DNA of 64,000 nucleotides from Cytobacillus solani (lineage in GTDB: Bacteria > Bacillota > Bacilli > Bacillales > Cytobacillaceae), in the NCBI RefSeq assembly GCF_001420595.1, contig NZ_LJIX01000006.1, positions 3,519,058 to 3,583,057 of the forward strand, given 5' to 3'. Position numbers and translations under genes: made by a program. Position 1 is the stretch's first letter. Each line of letters begins with the position of its first letter. Under the pieces are notes generated by a model that saw only the letters and a program-made list of their open reading frames with translations, made no database searches and had not been told where the DNA came from. Below, piece after piece: positions 32,261 to 40,540 of this stretch.

Positions 32261-32728
32261 CTACTTATCGCTTCCTTGTGAATGAAATTCGATTGAGATC
32301 TCATTTCCTTCTACTTGTTCGACCTTTACCCCTGCCATTTCAAAAAGATTCATTGCATATGGATGATTTTTATAATCCTTTGAATAGAACACGGTTTTAA
32401 TTCCTGCTTGAATAATTGCTTTACAGCATTGAAGGCAAGGAAAATGCGTGACATATAAATCTGCTCCACTTGTTGGTACCCCAAACTTCGCACATTGAAG
32501 AATTGCATTCATTTCCGCGTGGATTGTTCGGACACAATGGTTATCAATCACATAGCATCCTTCATCGATACAATGCTCCCCACCAGCTATGGAACCATTG
32601 TATCCGCCAGCTATGATTCTCTTATCTCTTACGATCGTTGCTCCAACAGATAACCTTGTACATGTGCTTCTTAATGCAAGCAGATGACTTTGAGCAATAA
32701 AATACTGATTCCAAGATATTCTTTCCAT
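32261..32728 (-). CDS. comEB: ComE operon protein 2 / dCMP deaminase family
   Basis: ComEB belongs to the zinc-dependent dCMP deaminase family; its gene sits in the comE operon but is not required for transformation in B. subtilis. The 155 residues carry the catalytic HAEMNAILQ (His-Ala-Glu) and the zinc-binding PCLQCC motif. I chose the ATG at 32726-32728 (MERISWNQYF), preceded by GTGGGATG, over an in-frame start six codons upstream. It lies between comEA and comEC. Confidence 0.94.
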   Translation of the reverse strand: MERISWNQYFIAQSHLLALRSTCTRLSVGATIVRDKRIIAGGYNGSIAGGEHCIDEGCYVIDNHCVRTIHAEMNAILQCAKFGVPTSGADLYVTHFPCLQCCKAIIQAGIKTVFYSKDYKNHPYAMNLFEMAGVKVEQVEGNEISIEFHSQGSDK

Positions 32729-32825
32729 TTCATCCCACTCTCCCATTTCTCTTTCGACAAATTCTCGTAAAATTCCACCTTACCATCAAGTGTAAGCCCC
32801 TATGAAAAATGGGTCAATGGATTCT

Positions 32826-33446
32826 TCATTTTACTTTTATTTGCTCTTTTAATTTTTCAAAGCTTTTTTCTCCAATTCCACTAATTAACTTCAAATCTTC
32901 TATTACTTTAAATGGACCATTTTTTTCCCGATAATCGATAATAGCAGCTGCCTTTGCTGGTCCTATGCCAGTTAATGTTTGCAGTTCGGTGTCATCTGCC
33001 GTATTAATATTTACCTTCCCATCTTTTTGATCGGTTCCTCCCATCACTGTCATCATCCCGCCTTCCTGCTCCATCTCCTCTCCTATTTCAGGGACATAAA
33101 TAACCATTTCATCCTCTACTCGTGTAGCAAAATTAATCTTCGCCTCATCTGCTGATTCCTTCAATCCGCCAGCCATATTAATCATGTCAATCACTCGATC
33201 TTCATTTTCAGCTTCATACACACCTGGGTTATTTACAGCACCTTTCACATCGACAATGACAATTACTTCTTCTTCGTGTTCCACTATATTTTCGTTTACA
33301 GTCCTTTCACTAGTTAGCCATTCCTCCTCATTATCAAGTACATTACTTTCTTCTGATGCTGGTTCAAGTAAAAAATAAGCTCCTGCAAGGATAATAAAAA
33401 TTCCACCTAATACAACAAGTTTATTGGTTTTTATCCATTCAATCAT
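32826..33446 (-). CDS. comEA: Competence DNA receptor ComEA
   Basis: ComEA binds double-stranded DNA at the cell surface and hands it to the uptake machinery. The 206 residues show a membrane anchor (about 10-27), an acidic linker, an SLBB-type segment (about 63-118) and two helix-hairpin-helix motifs at the C-terminus (VNINTADDTELQTLTGIG and LISGIGEKSFEKL). The start ATG follows AAAGGATGG. It is the first gene of comEA-comEB-comEC and is divergent from comER. Confidence 0.95.
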   Translation of the reverse strand: MIEWIKTNKLVVLGGIFIILAGAYFLLEPASEESNVLDNEEEWLTSERTVNENIVEHEEEVIVIVDVKGAVNNPGVYEAENEDRVIDMINMAGGLKESADEAKINFATRVEDEMVIYVPEIGEEMEQEGGMMTVMGGTDQKDGKVNINTADDTELQTLTGIGPAKAAAIIDYREKNGPFKVIEDLKLISGIGEKSFEKLKEQIKVK

Positions 33447-33533
33447 CTATACCATCCTTTCTTTTTTTAGCATAAACTGCATGGGAATTTCATATCGTAT
33501 ATGAGTAAGTTTGCTTGTGAAGGGGGGATGAGC

Positions 33534-34358
33534 ATGAACGTTGGAATCATTGGTACAGGGAATATGGGGAGAATATTGGCAGAAGCATTACTTGATGGAA
33601 AAGCCGTTTCCCCTTTATCCATGGCGATTACAAATCGAACAATCTCAAAAGCAGCAGAAATAAAGAAAATATACGAGGAAATTTATGTAGGAGAAAACGG
33701 AAGAGATGTGGCGGAACGCTCTTCACTTATCTTTGTTTGCGTGAAGCCTCATGATGTTCATAGCGTGATTAAAGAGATTTCACCTTTCCTAACGAAGGAA
33801 AAATGTATTGTTTCTATTACTAGTCCGATAAGTGTCAAACAATTAGAATCCATTGCCGATTGTTCTGTTGCTAGAGTCATTCCTAGTATTACGAATCGGG
33901 CCCTAACCGGCGTTTCATTACTATCGTTTGGTGAATGCAGTGATTATTGGAAAAAACAAATACACAGTTTGTTTGATCGGATTTCAAAACCGATCGAAAT
34001 TGAAGAGAACATTACCCGGGTAGCCTCTGATATCGTGAGCTGTGGACCAGCATTTTTTAGCTATTTAACACAGCGTTTTATTCTTGCAGCAGTAAAAGAG
34101 ACAGAAATCGACCAAGACACAGCAACAACACTTGCTGAGGAAATGCTGATGGGAATGGGAGAACTAATGAAAAAAGGCTTTTATACGTTGCCAACGTTGC
34201 AGGAAAAGGTATGTGTAAAAGGAGGAATTACGGGTGAAGGAATTAAGGTGCTCGAAAATGAACTAGGGGATATATTCGAGCATGTTTTTCAGGCAACCCA
34301 TGCAAAATTTAAAGAAGATCTTGAACAAGTAAAAAAACACTACACCATTCAGTCATAA
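33534..34358 (+). CDS. comER: ComER, pyrroline-5-carboxylate reductase-like protein
   Basis: ComER is a paralogue of ProC transcribed opposite to the comE operon; in some Bacillus it affects biofilm formation and sporulation entry. The 274 residues begin with a Rossmann motif VGIIGTGNMG (2-11) and end with a ProC dimerisation domain containing GGITGEGIK in place of the ProC GGTT motif. Enzyme activity is unproven. I chose ATG 33534 with AGGGGGG upstream; in-frame starts earlier lack a spaced ribosome-binding site. Confidence 0.9.
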   Translation: MNVGIIGTGNMGRILAEALLDGKAVSPLSMAITNRTISKAAEIKKIYEEIYVGENGRDVAERSSLIFVCVKPHDVHSVIKEISPFLTKEKCIVSITSPISVKQLESIADCSVARVIPSITNRALTGVSLLSFGECSDYWKKQIHSLFDRISKPIEIEENITRVASDIVSCGPAFFSYLTQRFILAAVKETEIDQDTATTLAEEMLMGMGELMKKGFYTLPTLQEKVCVKGGITGEGIKVLENELGDIFEHVFQATHAKFKEDLEQVKKHYTIQS

Positions 34359-34406
34359 TATTCTACAAACATCGACTCAATCCTTCTTATTTTTAAAATA
34401 AATTAG

Positions 34407-34446
34407 AAAAGGCAAGATAGCTCTTTAAGCTGACCTTGCCTTTTTT
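34407..34446. terminator. Bidirectional terminator between comER and yqeM
   Basis: AAAAGGCAAG and CTTGCCTTTTTT enclose an inner AGCT/AGCT pairing, for convergent genes. Confidence 0.85.
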
Positions 34447-34451
34447 CTGAA

Positions 34452-35198
34452 CTATACTTTCCGGCAAATAAAGAAAATCCGTTCTGAATGTGTTTGCGGA
34501 GACACTGCTTCAAAGTCAGCAGTCACTTCAAGTACTTCAAACCCAGTCTCCTTAAGCCAATTCACATACACATCAATTGGAAACGTTCGCTGGAAATGAA
34601 GTTCATCATAGCGCTCATATTGACCTGACCCTTGATCAAGAACAAAGAAACTTAAATCATGCTCCACACTGTTCGGATGCTCCCCCTGATAGCTATGCCA
34701 AATATAGCTGATCTCTTCATCATTTAATGCAAAAGTCTGATTCATAAATATTTGCATAATCTTATGGATCGAATGAACATCAAAGATAAAGAGCCCATTG
34801 TCATCCAAATGCTCATGGACACGCGAAAAAGTATCAAAAACCTCTTGCTCTGACTGCAGATAATTTAGAGAATCGCAAAAAATACCGATTACATCGAATC
34901 GACCAAGCCCTTCAAGTTCAGCCATGTTTTGCTGGTAAAATTGCACGTTCATTGCCTTGTCTGCAGCCTTTCCTTGAGCAACCATCAGCATATCCTCAGA
35001 AAGGTCAACGCCAGTCACTTCAAAGCCTTCTTCAGCAAATTTAATGGAGAGCTCTCCTGTTCCGCAAGCAAGGTCAAGGAGCTTTTTTCCATTAGTATTA
35101 TATTTACTTACATGATCCTTTACGAGTTCCACCCATTTATCATAGGGGACATCCTTCATTAATTCATCGTAAAGATAAGCAAACTTTCCATAGGTCAT
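34452..35198 (-). CDS. yqeM: Class I SAM-dependent methyltransferase YqeM
   Basis: This is a putative methyltransferase of unknown substrate. The 248 residues carry the SAM-binding motif LLDLACGTGELSI near 40-52 and an acidic VTGVDLSEDML motif II. The start ATG overlaps the rsfS stop by 4 bp (ATGA), and the gene closes the conserved yqeG-yqeM cluster. A role in RNA or cofactor metabolism is suggested only by the neighbours. Confidence 0.88.
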   Translation of the reverse strand: MTYGKFAYLYDELMKDVPYDKWVELVKDHVSKYNTNGKKLLDLACGTGELSIKFAEEGFEVTGVDLSEDMLMVAQGKAADKAMNVQFYQQNMAELEGLGRFDVIGIFCDSLNYLQSEQEVFDTFSRVHEHLDDNGLFIFDVHSIHKIMQIFMNQTFALNDEEISYIWHSYQGEHPNSVEHDLSFFVLDQGSGQYERYDELHFQRTFPIDVYVNWLKETGFEVLEVTADFEAVSPQTHSERIFFICRKV

Positions 35199-35551
35199 TG
35201 GTTAAGCTCGCTCTGAAAACTTTCAATCGGCGCATCGCCCCATAGGCGTTCTAAATTATAATAGCCTCTTTCATCTCGATGGAATATATGGGCAACAACA
35301 TCGCCAAAATCAACAAGAATCCATCTTGCTTCATCAAAGCCTTCCATTCTCTTAACAAAATAGCCTAATTCCTCAGCCTTCTCCTTCATTTCCTTGGCGA
35401 TTGCTTGAACCTGCTTGTCGGAATTTCCGTGGCAAATAAGAAAATAATCTGCAATTAGAGAAATTCCTTTCATATTTAATGCAACTATTTGTTCTGCTCT
35501 TTTGTCATCCGCTGCCTTTACAGTGGTTAATAATAAATCTCTTTCACTCAT
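35195..35551 (-). CDS. rsfS: Ribosomal silencing factor RsfS
   Basis: RsfS (YqeL) binds uL14 and blocks 30S-50S joining when nutrients run out. The 118-residue protein contains the Iojap/RsfS hallmarks: YFLICHGNSDKQVQAIA, the W-x-L-x-D-FGDVVAHIF segment and the closing YNLERLWGDAP. It starts with ATG behind CGGAGGATTG. It lies 4 bp after yqeK and overlaps yqeM by 4 bp. Confidence 0.97.
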   Translation of the reverse strand: MSERDLLLTTVKAADDKRAEQIVALNMKGISLIADYFLICHGNSDKQVQAIAKEMKEKAEELGYFVKRMEGFDEARWILVDFGDVVAHIFHRDERGYYNLERLWGDAPIESFQSELNQ

Positions 35552-35555
35552 TCAA

Positions 35556-36122
35556 TCAATCCTCCGAATTCATAATTAGGTCATTATATGTGTGAAATGT
35601 TGCCGGAAAAACCGGCTGACCCTTTTTCATTAAAAAAAATATCGTATTTGAAATGGATTTTTTTAATGCATCATTCAAGCTTTTCTCAGCTAATTCCCTT
35701 ACTTCTTCTACACCTGGAAAATGCCTGCCTGGTTCAATATAATCAGCTAAATAAATAACCTTCTCTAATAAAGTCATTCCTACTCTGCCAGAGGTATGAA
35801 ATCTGATTGCATCCAGTATTTCCTCATCTTCAATCCCTGCTTCTTTATGAACAAGAAAAGCTCCTACTGGAGCATGCCAAAGTTCACTATTGAATTGCAG
35901 GAGTCTGGCATCCATCTTCTGATCCATAATGATTTGTTTCATTTCCTCTTTCGGGCGAAACTTGGCATAATCATGAAAAATCGCAGCAAGCTCCGCTTTC
36001 TTTTCATTCGCGCCATATTTTTTCGCAAGTATAATCGCTGTTTCCATGACACCAATTGTATGGTTATAGCGATGTTCTGTTAATTGTTCCTTCACTTTTA
36101 ATAAGGCAAGGTTACGCTCCAT
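35556..36122 (-). CDS. yqeK: HD-domain (di)nucleoside tetraphosphatase YqeK
   Basis: YqeK proteins are HD-fold hydrolases that symmetrically cleave Ap4A to ADP in Gram-positive bacteria lacking ApaH. The 188 residues show His/Asp metal ligands: [18 protein letters not shown] and HAPVGAFL. It overlaps the end of nadD by 11 bp, a conserved arrangement. Activity is inferred from characterised YqeK homologues. Confidence 0.93.
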   Translation of the reverse strand: MERNLALLKVKEQLTEHRYNHTIGVMETAIILAKKYGANEKKAELAAIFHDYAKFRPKEEMKQIIMDQKMDARLLQFNSELWHAPVGAFLVHKEAGIEDEEILDAIRFHTSGRVGMTLLEKVIYLADYIEPGRHFPGVEEVRELAEKSLNDALKKSISNTIFFLMKKGQPVFPATFHTYNDLIMNSED

Positions 36123-36681
36123 ATAAATGATTCTCCTTAATATATCTCCTTACTGTTTCGGGAACAAGATAACATATCGTTTTATTTTCCTTTAAACGGC
36201 CGCGGATAAAACTGGATGAAATACCCATTTCAGGTACTTCCGCGTAAAGAATGGGATATAGGCTTTCATGGCGATAAGAAGGTCTTCTAACACCGATAAA
36301 TTGAACAATATCAACTAGCTGATTAATATTTTTCCATTTTGGCAAATACTCAATCATATCTGCACCAATAATAAAATAGAATTGGTTATCTGGATGGTCT
36401 TCCTTAAGGATTTTCATTGTATCAAACGTATATGAAGGTCCTTTTCTTTCTAACTCAATCAATTCAATTTTAAAATGAGGATGCCCTTCAGTAGCCAACT
36501 TGAGCATATTCACCCGATCTTCATCTTTAACTGCATTTGTCTTTTTTTTATGCGGAGGCTCTTGATTAGGCATAAACCATATTTCATTTAACTTATGCGC
36601 ATGCAAAACTTCATTTGCAATAATTAAATGGCCGAGATGCGGCGGATCAAAAGTGCCTCCCAATATGCCGATTTTCTTCAA
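36112..36681 (-). CDS. nadD: Nicotinate-nucleotide adenylyltransferase
   Basis: NadD adenylates nicotinate mononucleotide to deamido-NAD in NAD biosynthesis. The 189 residues contain the nucleotidyltransferase motif [12 protein letters not shown] at 8-19 and the C-terminal [10 protein letters not shown] (the ISxTxxR element). The neighbouring yqeK overlaps it by 11 bp, and yqeI is 23 bp upstream. Confidence 0.97.
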   Translation of the reverse strand: MKKIGILGGTFDPPHLGHLIIANEVLHAHKLNEIWFMPNQEPPHKKKTNAVKDEDRVNMLKLATEGHPHFKIELIELERKGPSYTFDTMKILKEDHPDNQFYFIIGADMIEYLPKWKNINQLVDIVQFIGVRRPSYRHESLYPILYAEVPEMGISSSFIRGRLKENKTICYLVPETVRRYIKENHLYGA

Positions 36682-36704
36682 GTGCTCTCCTCCTGCTCCC
36701 TCTG

Positions 36705-37001
36705 TTACCTCTTAGGTAAAACGATTTGTTTATTTTCTCTCGATTGTTTATAGAGGACAATGATGTTCCCTATAATTTGTACAAGCTCCGCTCTTGTTCC
36801 TTTTGCTAATTGTTCTGCAACTGTATGCTTGTCCTCATCACAGTTTTGCAAAATACTAATTTTCATAAGCTCACGCGCTTCTAGCGCTTCACTAATTTGT
36901 TTAATCATATTATCATTGACCCCGCCTTTACCGACTTGAAAAATCGGGTTCAGGCTGTGAGCCATTGAGCGTAAAAAACGCTTTTGTTTTCCTGTTAACA
37001 T
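36705..37001 (-). CDS. yqeI: Ribosome assembly RNA-binding protein YqeI (YhbY/CRM domain)
   Basis: This 98-residue CRM-domain protein binds pre-50S ribosomal particles. The family signature [16 protein letters not shown] opens the protein, and the GKGGVND turn is the RNA-contacting loop. I set the start at the ATG 36999-37001, five bases after the aroE stop; a longer frame reaching into aroE lacks homology. It lies between aroE and nadD as usual. Confidence 0.95.
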   Translation of the reverse strand: MLTGKQKRFLRSMAHSLNPIFQVGKGGVNDNMIKQISEALEARELMKISILQNCDEDKHTVAEQLAKGTRAELVQIIGNIIVLYKQSRENKQIVLPKR

Positions 37002-37006
37002 TTTCC

Positions 37007-37837
37007 TTATCCCCCCAGTTGGTTGAGTACAATATTTTTCATGCGTTCGATATTTGGAAAAATGCCTGTCCATTTTTCAAAAGCAAGTGCTCCTTGATAA
37101 ACAAACATATCTAACCCATTTTGTATTTTTGCACCTTTGTTTTTAGCTTCCCGCAAAAACTTTGATTCAAGCGGATTATATATTATATCACTTACAAGTG
37201 CATCAGTCTGTAGATTATGTAATGAAAGCGGAAGACTTTCTATATTCGGAGCCATCCCTATCGGTGTAGTTTGAATGAGCAATTGGTAATCAGCAAGGTT
37301 TTTTTCTGCTTCTTCTTTTCCAATGGCGGCTGAAGGAACACGAAATGGGCAATCATTAATCAGCGCTTTTGCCTTTTGTGTCGTTCGATTATATATGTCT
37401 AATCTGTTTACTCCAGCTTGAGCCAATGTGAAATAGAGAGCTCTTGCTGCACCGCCTGCTCCGATAATCAGAATGTTTTTCTCTGTTATCTCCGGCAGCA
37501 GCGTTAATAAACCTTGTAAATACCCGCTGCCATCTGTATTATAGCCGACAAATTTTCCATCCTCATTCACAACCGTGTTCACTGCTCCAATGGCTTCTGC
37601 AAGCGGGTCCAGTTTGTCCAAAAATGGGATAATTGTTTCTTTATGCGGGATGGTAATATTAAATCCAGCTATTCCAATGGCTTTTAAACCAATCACAGCT
37701 TCCTTCAGGTTCTCTCTTTTCACATTTAGTGGCTGGTAATGAGCATCTATGCCATAAGCTTGAAATAAATCATTATGCATAGCAGGCGACATCGAATGAG
37801 CGATTGGATCCCCTATTACAGCAAAAAGCTTCTTCAT
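37007..37837 (-). CDS. aroE: Shikimate dehydrogenase
   Basis: AroE reduces 3-dehydroshikimate to shikimate with NADPH in aromatic amino acid synthesis. The 276 residues contain the substrate-binding SMSPAMHND (15-23) and NITIPHKE with the catalytic lysine, plus the nucleotide-binding GAGGAARA and NRTTQKA motif. Its C-terminal end is separated from yqeI by a few bases. Its place between yqeH and yqeI matches B. subtilis. Confidence 0.97.
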   Translation of the reverse strand: MKKLFAVIGDPIAHSMSPAMHNDLFQAYGIDAHYQPLNVKRENLKEAVIGLKAIGIAGFNITIPHKETIIPFLDKLDPLAEAIGAVNTVVNEDGKFVGYNTDGSGYLQGLLTLLPEITEKNILIIGAGGAARALYFTLAQAGVNRLDIYNRTTQKAKALINDCPFRVPSAAIGKEEAEKNLADYQLLIQTTPIGMAPNIESLPLSLHNLQTDALVSDIIYNPLESKFLREAKNKGAKIQNGLDMFVYQGALAFEKWTGIFPNIERMKNIVLNQLGG

Positions 37838-37910
37838 GTTCCATCCCCCTATTTATACGATCTATTTATTAGGAGAAACTCCGATTTCACACAATATCTT
37901 TTCTTTGTCT

Positions 37911-39014
37911 TTAGATTAAGGATTTTCTCACAAGTGCATGAACGCCTTTTGGCACAAAAGCGGCCACTTTTGCACCAGGGTCATTGATTGTAATCCAGCC
38001 AAGACCTGAAAAAACAATATCTGTTTTTCCTTCCTTAATTGTAAATTCATGCTTAACTAATTCAGGGAAAGTCTCCATATCTTCGATTCTCGGTGGAGTC
38101 AGTAATTCCCCGGCATGATTACTATATAACTCATCCGCTTTTTCTAATTTCGTACGGTGAATATTGATATCATTTGAGAAATGGCAGACGAAGGACCTGC
38201 GCCCACCTGATAAGTAATCAAATCGAGCAAGGCCACCAAAGAAAAGCGTTTGTCCTTCGTTTAGCTGATACACCTTTGGCTTGATCTCTTTTTTGGGTGT
38301 AATGATTTTCAAATCACGTTTATCAACGTAATGGGCCATCTGGTGATGATTAATGATTCCAGGTGTATCAACAAGTGCTTTTCCATCAGATAATGGAATT
38401 TCAATAATATCTAGAGTGGTTCCTGGGAAATGAGATGTCGTAATGACATCACCTTCTCCTGTCACTTCTTTTAATATGCGGTTAATAAATGTTGATTTCC
38501 CCACATTTGTACATCCGACGACATATACGTCTTTTCCTTCACGATATTCATCAATAGCTGCAGCTACTTCATTAATAAACTGTCCTTTCGCTGCACTTAC
38601 AAGAAAAACTTCCTCTGGTCTTAAGCCAAACTCTTTTGCTTCCTGCTTCATCCAGTTGATTAGCTTATTCGGTTTCACAGATTTCGGGAGCAAATCTACT
38701 TTATTCCCAACAAGAAGAATTTTATTGTTCCCAACGAATCGATGCAGTCCTGGAAGCCAGCTGCCGTTAAAATCAAAAATATCAACAATTTTAACGATTA
38801 ATGCATCGCTTTTTCCGATTTCATTTAATATTTTCAGAAAGTCGTCATCCGTTAAATGAACGTCCTGTACTTCATTATAATGCTTCAAGCGAAAGCAGCG
38901 CTGGCAAATAACTTCTTCTTTCTCAAGAGCAGATGTCGGTGCATAGCCGATTGCTTCCCTGTCTTCAGTTTGAATCTTCACACCGCACCCGATGCATGAA
39001 TATTGTTCACTCAC
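37911..39014 (-). CDS. yqeH: Ribosome biogenesis GTPase YqeH
   Basis: YqeH is a circularly permuted GTPase needed for 30S assembly. The 367 residues begin with a zinc finger (Cys7, Cys10, Cys37, Cys40). The G motifs occur in permuted order: NKVDLLP (G4) precedes GCTNVGKSTFINR (G1) and DTPGI (G3). A C-terminal RNA-binding region follows. It starts at GTG behind GAGGATT, 3 bp after yqeG, so the two are translationally close. Confidence 0.97.
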   Translation of the reverse strand: MSEQYSCIGCGVKIQTEDREAIGYAPTSALEKEEVICQRCFRLKHYNEVQDVHLTDDDFLKILNEIGKSDALIVKIVDIFDFNGSWLPGLHRFVGNNKILLVGNKVDLLPKSVKPNKLINWMKQEAKEFGLRPEEVFLVSAAKGQFINEVAAAIDEYREGKDVYVVGCTNVGKSTFINRILKEVTGEGDVITTSHFPGTTLDIIEIPLSDGKALVDTPGIINHHQMAHYVDKRDLKIITPKKEIKPKVYQLNEGQTLFFGGLARFDYLSGGRRSFVCHFSNDINIHRTKLEKADELYSNHAGELLTPPRIEDMETFPELVKHEFTIKEGKTDIVFSGLGWITINDPGAKVAAFVPKGVHALVRKSLI

Positions 39015-39017
39015 TAA

Positions 39018-39533
39018 TTAATCCTCCCATTGGATCATTCCTTTTTTTCGGAACCAATTTAATATTTTTCTTTCTACTTTTCGATTAAAACGGGTTATAA
39101 ATCCATCTGTTTGTGCAACTGGAACAACAAGAATTGTCCTGAATCCACTGCGATTCCCTCCGAGCACGTCAGTTAATAATTGATCGCCAATCACAACTGT
39201 CTCTTCCTTTGCAAGCCCCATCTCCATTAGTGCACGATTAAATGCTCGTCCTAATGGCTTCCTTGCTGCAGGGATAAACGGGATATTTAGGGGATCTGAA
39301 AATGATCTTACACGGTCCTCATTATTATTAGAAACAATCGTAATCTTCACATTGCTATGTTTCATTTCTTCAAACCATTTAATTAATCGTGGCGTAGCGT
39401 TTGGCCGATCCCATTCGACCAGCGTATTATCTAAATCAGTAATGATTCCTTTAATACCTTTTTCCTTTAAAACTTCAGGGGTTATTTCAAAAATGCTTTT
39501 AGCATGCTGATCCGGCAAAAATTGCTTTAACAC
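39018..39533 (-). CDS. yqeG: HAD-superfamily phosphatase YqeG
   Basis: YqeG is a HAD subfamily IIIA phosphatase (TIGR01668-type); its substrate is unknown, and a phosphatidylglycerophosphatase-like role has been suggested for relatives. The 171 residues contain the nucleophile motif DLDNTLV, motif II VSNN and the acidic GDQLLTDVLGGNRSG. It starts at GTG behind GAGGTGTG and is the first gene of the yqeG-to-yqeM cluster. Confidence 0.93.
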   Translation of the reverse strand: MLKQFLPDQHAKSIFEITPEVLKEKGIKGIITDLDNTLVEWDRPNATPRLIKWFEEMKHSNVKITIVSNNNEDRVRSFSDPLNIPFIPAARKPLGRAFNRALMEMGLAKEETVVIGDQLLTDVLGGNRSGFRTILVVPVAQTDGFITRFNRKVERKILNWFRKKGMIQWED

Positions 39534-39621
39534 TATATCACACCTCAGTTACCTTTCGAAATTAAAATCAATCGTCTATTTTTCTTAACAATCATAACCA
39601 ATATAAAGCTTTCTATCAAAT

Positions 39622-39890
39622 ACGAAAAGCGGAAGCGCCTTGGTCAGGGGCGACAAGCATAAGACAAGCCGGATGGAAGGTTGTCCTTTAACCTTCTAGG
39701 CGGATTGGCTTATAACCTCGAGCCCCTAGGCGCTGCAGCTAGACAAACGAAAAGCGGAAGCGCCTTGGTCAGGGGCGACAAGCATAAGACAAGCCGGATG
39801 GAAGGTTGTCCTTTAACCTTCTAGGCGGATTGGCTTATGACCTCGAGCCCCTAGGCGCTGCAGCTAGACAAACGAAAAGCGGAAGCGCCT
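39622..39890 (+). repeat. Tandem pair plus partial third copy of dispersed repeat, type B (125-bp period)
   Basis: Two almost identical 125-bp units (39622-39746 and 39747-39871; one difference seen, TATAACC versus TATGACC) are followed by the first 19 bases of a third. Each unit begins ACGAAAAGCGGAAGCGCCTT and ends CTGCAGCTAGACAA. Inverted arms (AGCGCCTTGGTCAGGGGC with GCCCCTAGGCGCT, and AAGGTT with AACCTT) allow a large cruciform or hairpin. It is non-coding, in the 641-bp yqeG-sda gap. Confidence 0.95.
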
Positions 39891-39953
39891 AATAAGTATA
39901 GTATATCCTTTTTAATGGAAATATTTTTCGACAATATTCTTTATCCTCTTACC

Positions 39954-40052
39954 TGTGGATAACTTTATACACATAAAACACACTCATTTATATACTTTTC
40001 TAAATTTTATAAACAACTTAACCACAAGTTATCCACTAAATACTGTGGATAA
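39954..40052. promoter_or_regulatory. DnaA-box cluster upstream of sda
   Basis: Perfect boxes TGTGGATAA (reverse of TTATCCACA) occur at 39954-39962 and 40044-40052. TTATACACA at 39965-39973 fits TTATNCACA. TTAACCACA (40018-40026) and TTATCCACT (40029-40037) have one mismatch each. In B. subtilis sda is activated by DnaA, so replication initiation status is transmitted to the sporulation checkpoint. Confidence 0.92.
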
Positions 40053-40060
40053 CAGAACGG

Positions 40061-40089
40061 TTGTTCTAACCGTTTATTTTTGCTAGAGT
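40061..40089 (+). promoter_or_regulatory. Probable sigma-A promoter of sda
   Basis: TTGTTC (40061-40066) and TAGAGT (40084-40089) are spaced by 17 bp directly downstream of the last DnaA box. The -35 lies within an ACGGTT/AACCGT inverted repeat. Confidence 0.65.
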
Positions 40090-40174
40090 AAGGGTACAAC
40101 ATAGAAACTACATTATATGTATGAAGAAGCGTAAATAGAATCAAACTTTATATTCTTTATGGAGGTGAATGGAC

Positions 40175-40315
40175 ATGCGCAAGCTATCAGACGAATTATT
40201 AATCGAATCATATCAAAAAGCAAGAGAGCTGAAACTGAGTCCCGATTTCATCCGCCTTATAGAAACAGAAATTCACAGACGCTCATTATCCCATAGAATA
40301 AAAGTCTCTTCATAA
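40175..40315 (+). CDS. sda: Sporulation checkpoint protein Sda
   Basis: Sda is a 46-residue helical hairpin that binds histidine kinase KinA and blocks phosphorelay activation when DNA replication is initiating or damaged. The sequence ([16 protein letters not shown]..., ending RIKVSS) is clearly Sda, with the two helices at about 4-20 and 24-36. The start ATG follows GGAGGTGAATGG. The DnaA-box cluster and promoter upstream give the expected replication-linked control. A terminator follows. Confidence 0.97.
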   Translation: MRKLSDELLIESYQKARELKLSPDFIRLIETEIHRRSLSHRIKVSS

Positions 40316-40322
40316 AATATAC

Positions 40323-40345
40323 AAGCCCAATCAGGGCTTTTTTCT
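40323..40345 (+). terminator. Terminator of sda
   Basis: AAGCCC-AATCA-GGGCTT followed by TTTTCTTTTT. Confidence 0.85.
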
Positions 40346-40385
40346 TTTTAAAAAATAAGAAAGTATAACTTGGGAGTTAGAGAAT

Positions 40386-40540
40386 TGCCTAGCGCAAGCG
40401 TCCTATCGCCTATCAAACTTCAGGTCCCCTCCCTACGATAAGTCGACATCAATTCGCTCCACTCATTGTGTCTCCTTTATCGAAAGAACCGGCCCTTCTG
40501 CGTCTGTACGGCGATGACCAAGGCACTTGCGCTTTTCTTA
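40386..40540 (-). repeat. Dispersed intergenic repeat, type A, inverted
   Basis: Read on the minus strand it starts at the psd stop with AAGAAAAGCGCAAGTGCCTT and contains AAGGGCCGGTTCTTTCGATAAAGGA, the same core as the 27.8-kb copy; its far end is GCGATAGGACGCTTGCGCTAG. It fills the sda-psd gap and touches the psd stop codon. Confidence 0.85.

Noticed and set aside
39622-39890. CRISPR array or attachment-site duplication of a mobile element
   Set aside because: The units are directly adjacent and nearly identical over their full length, with no spacers, integrase, or intervening cargo.
39954-40052. Second replication origin
   Set aside because: The DnaA boxes are explained by the known DnaA control of sda; no extended AT-rich unwinding region, dnaA or dnaN gene is present.
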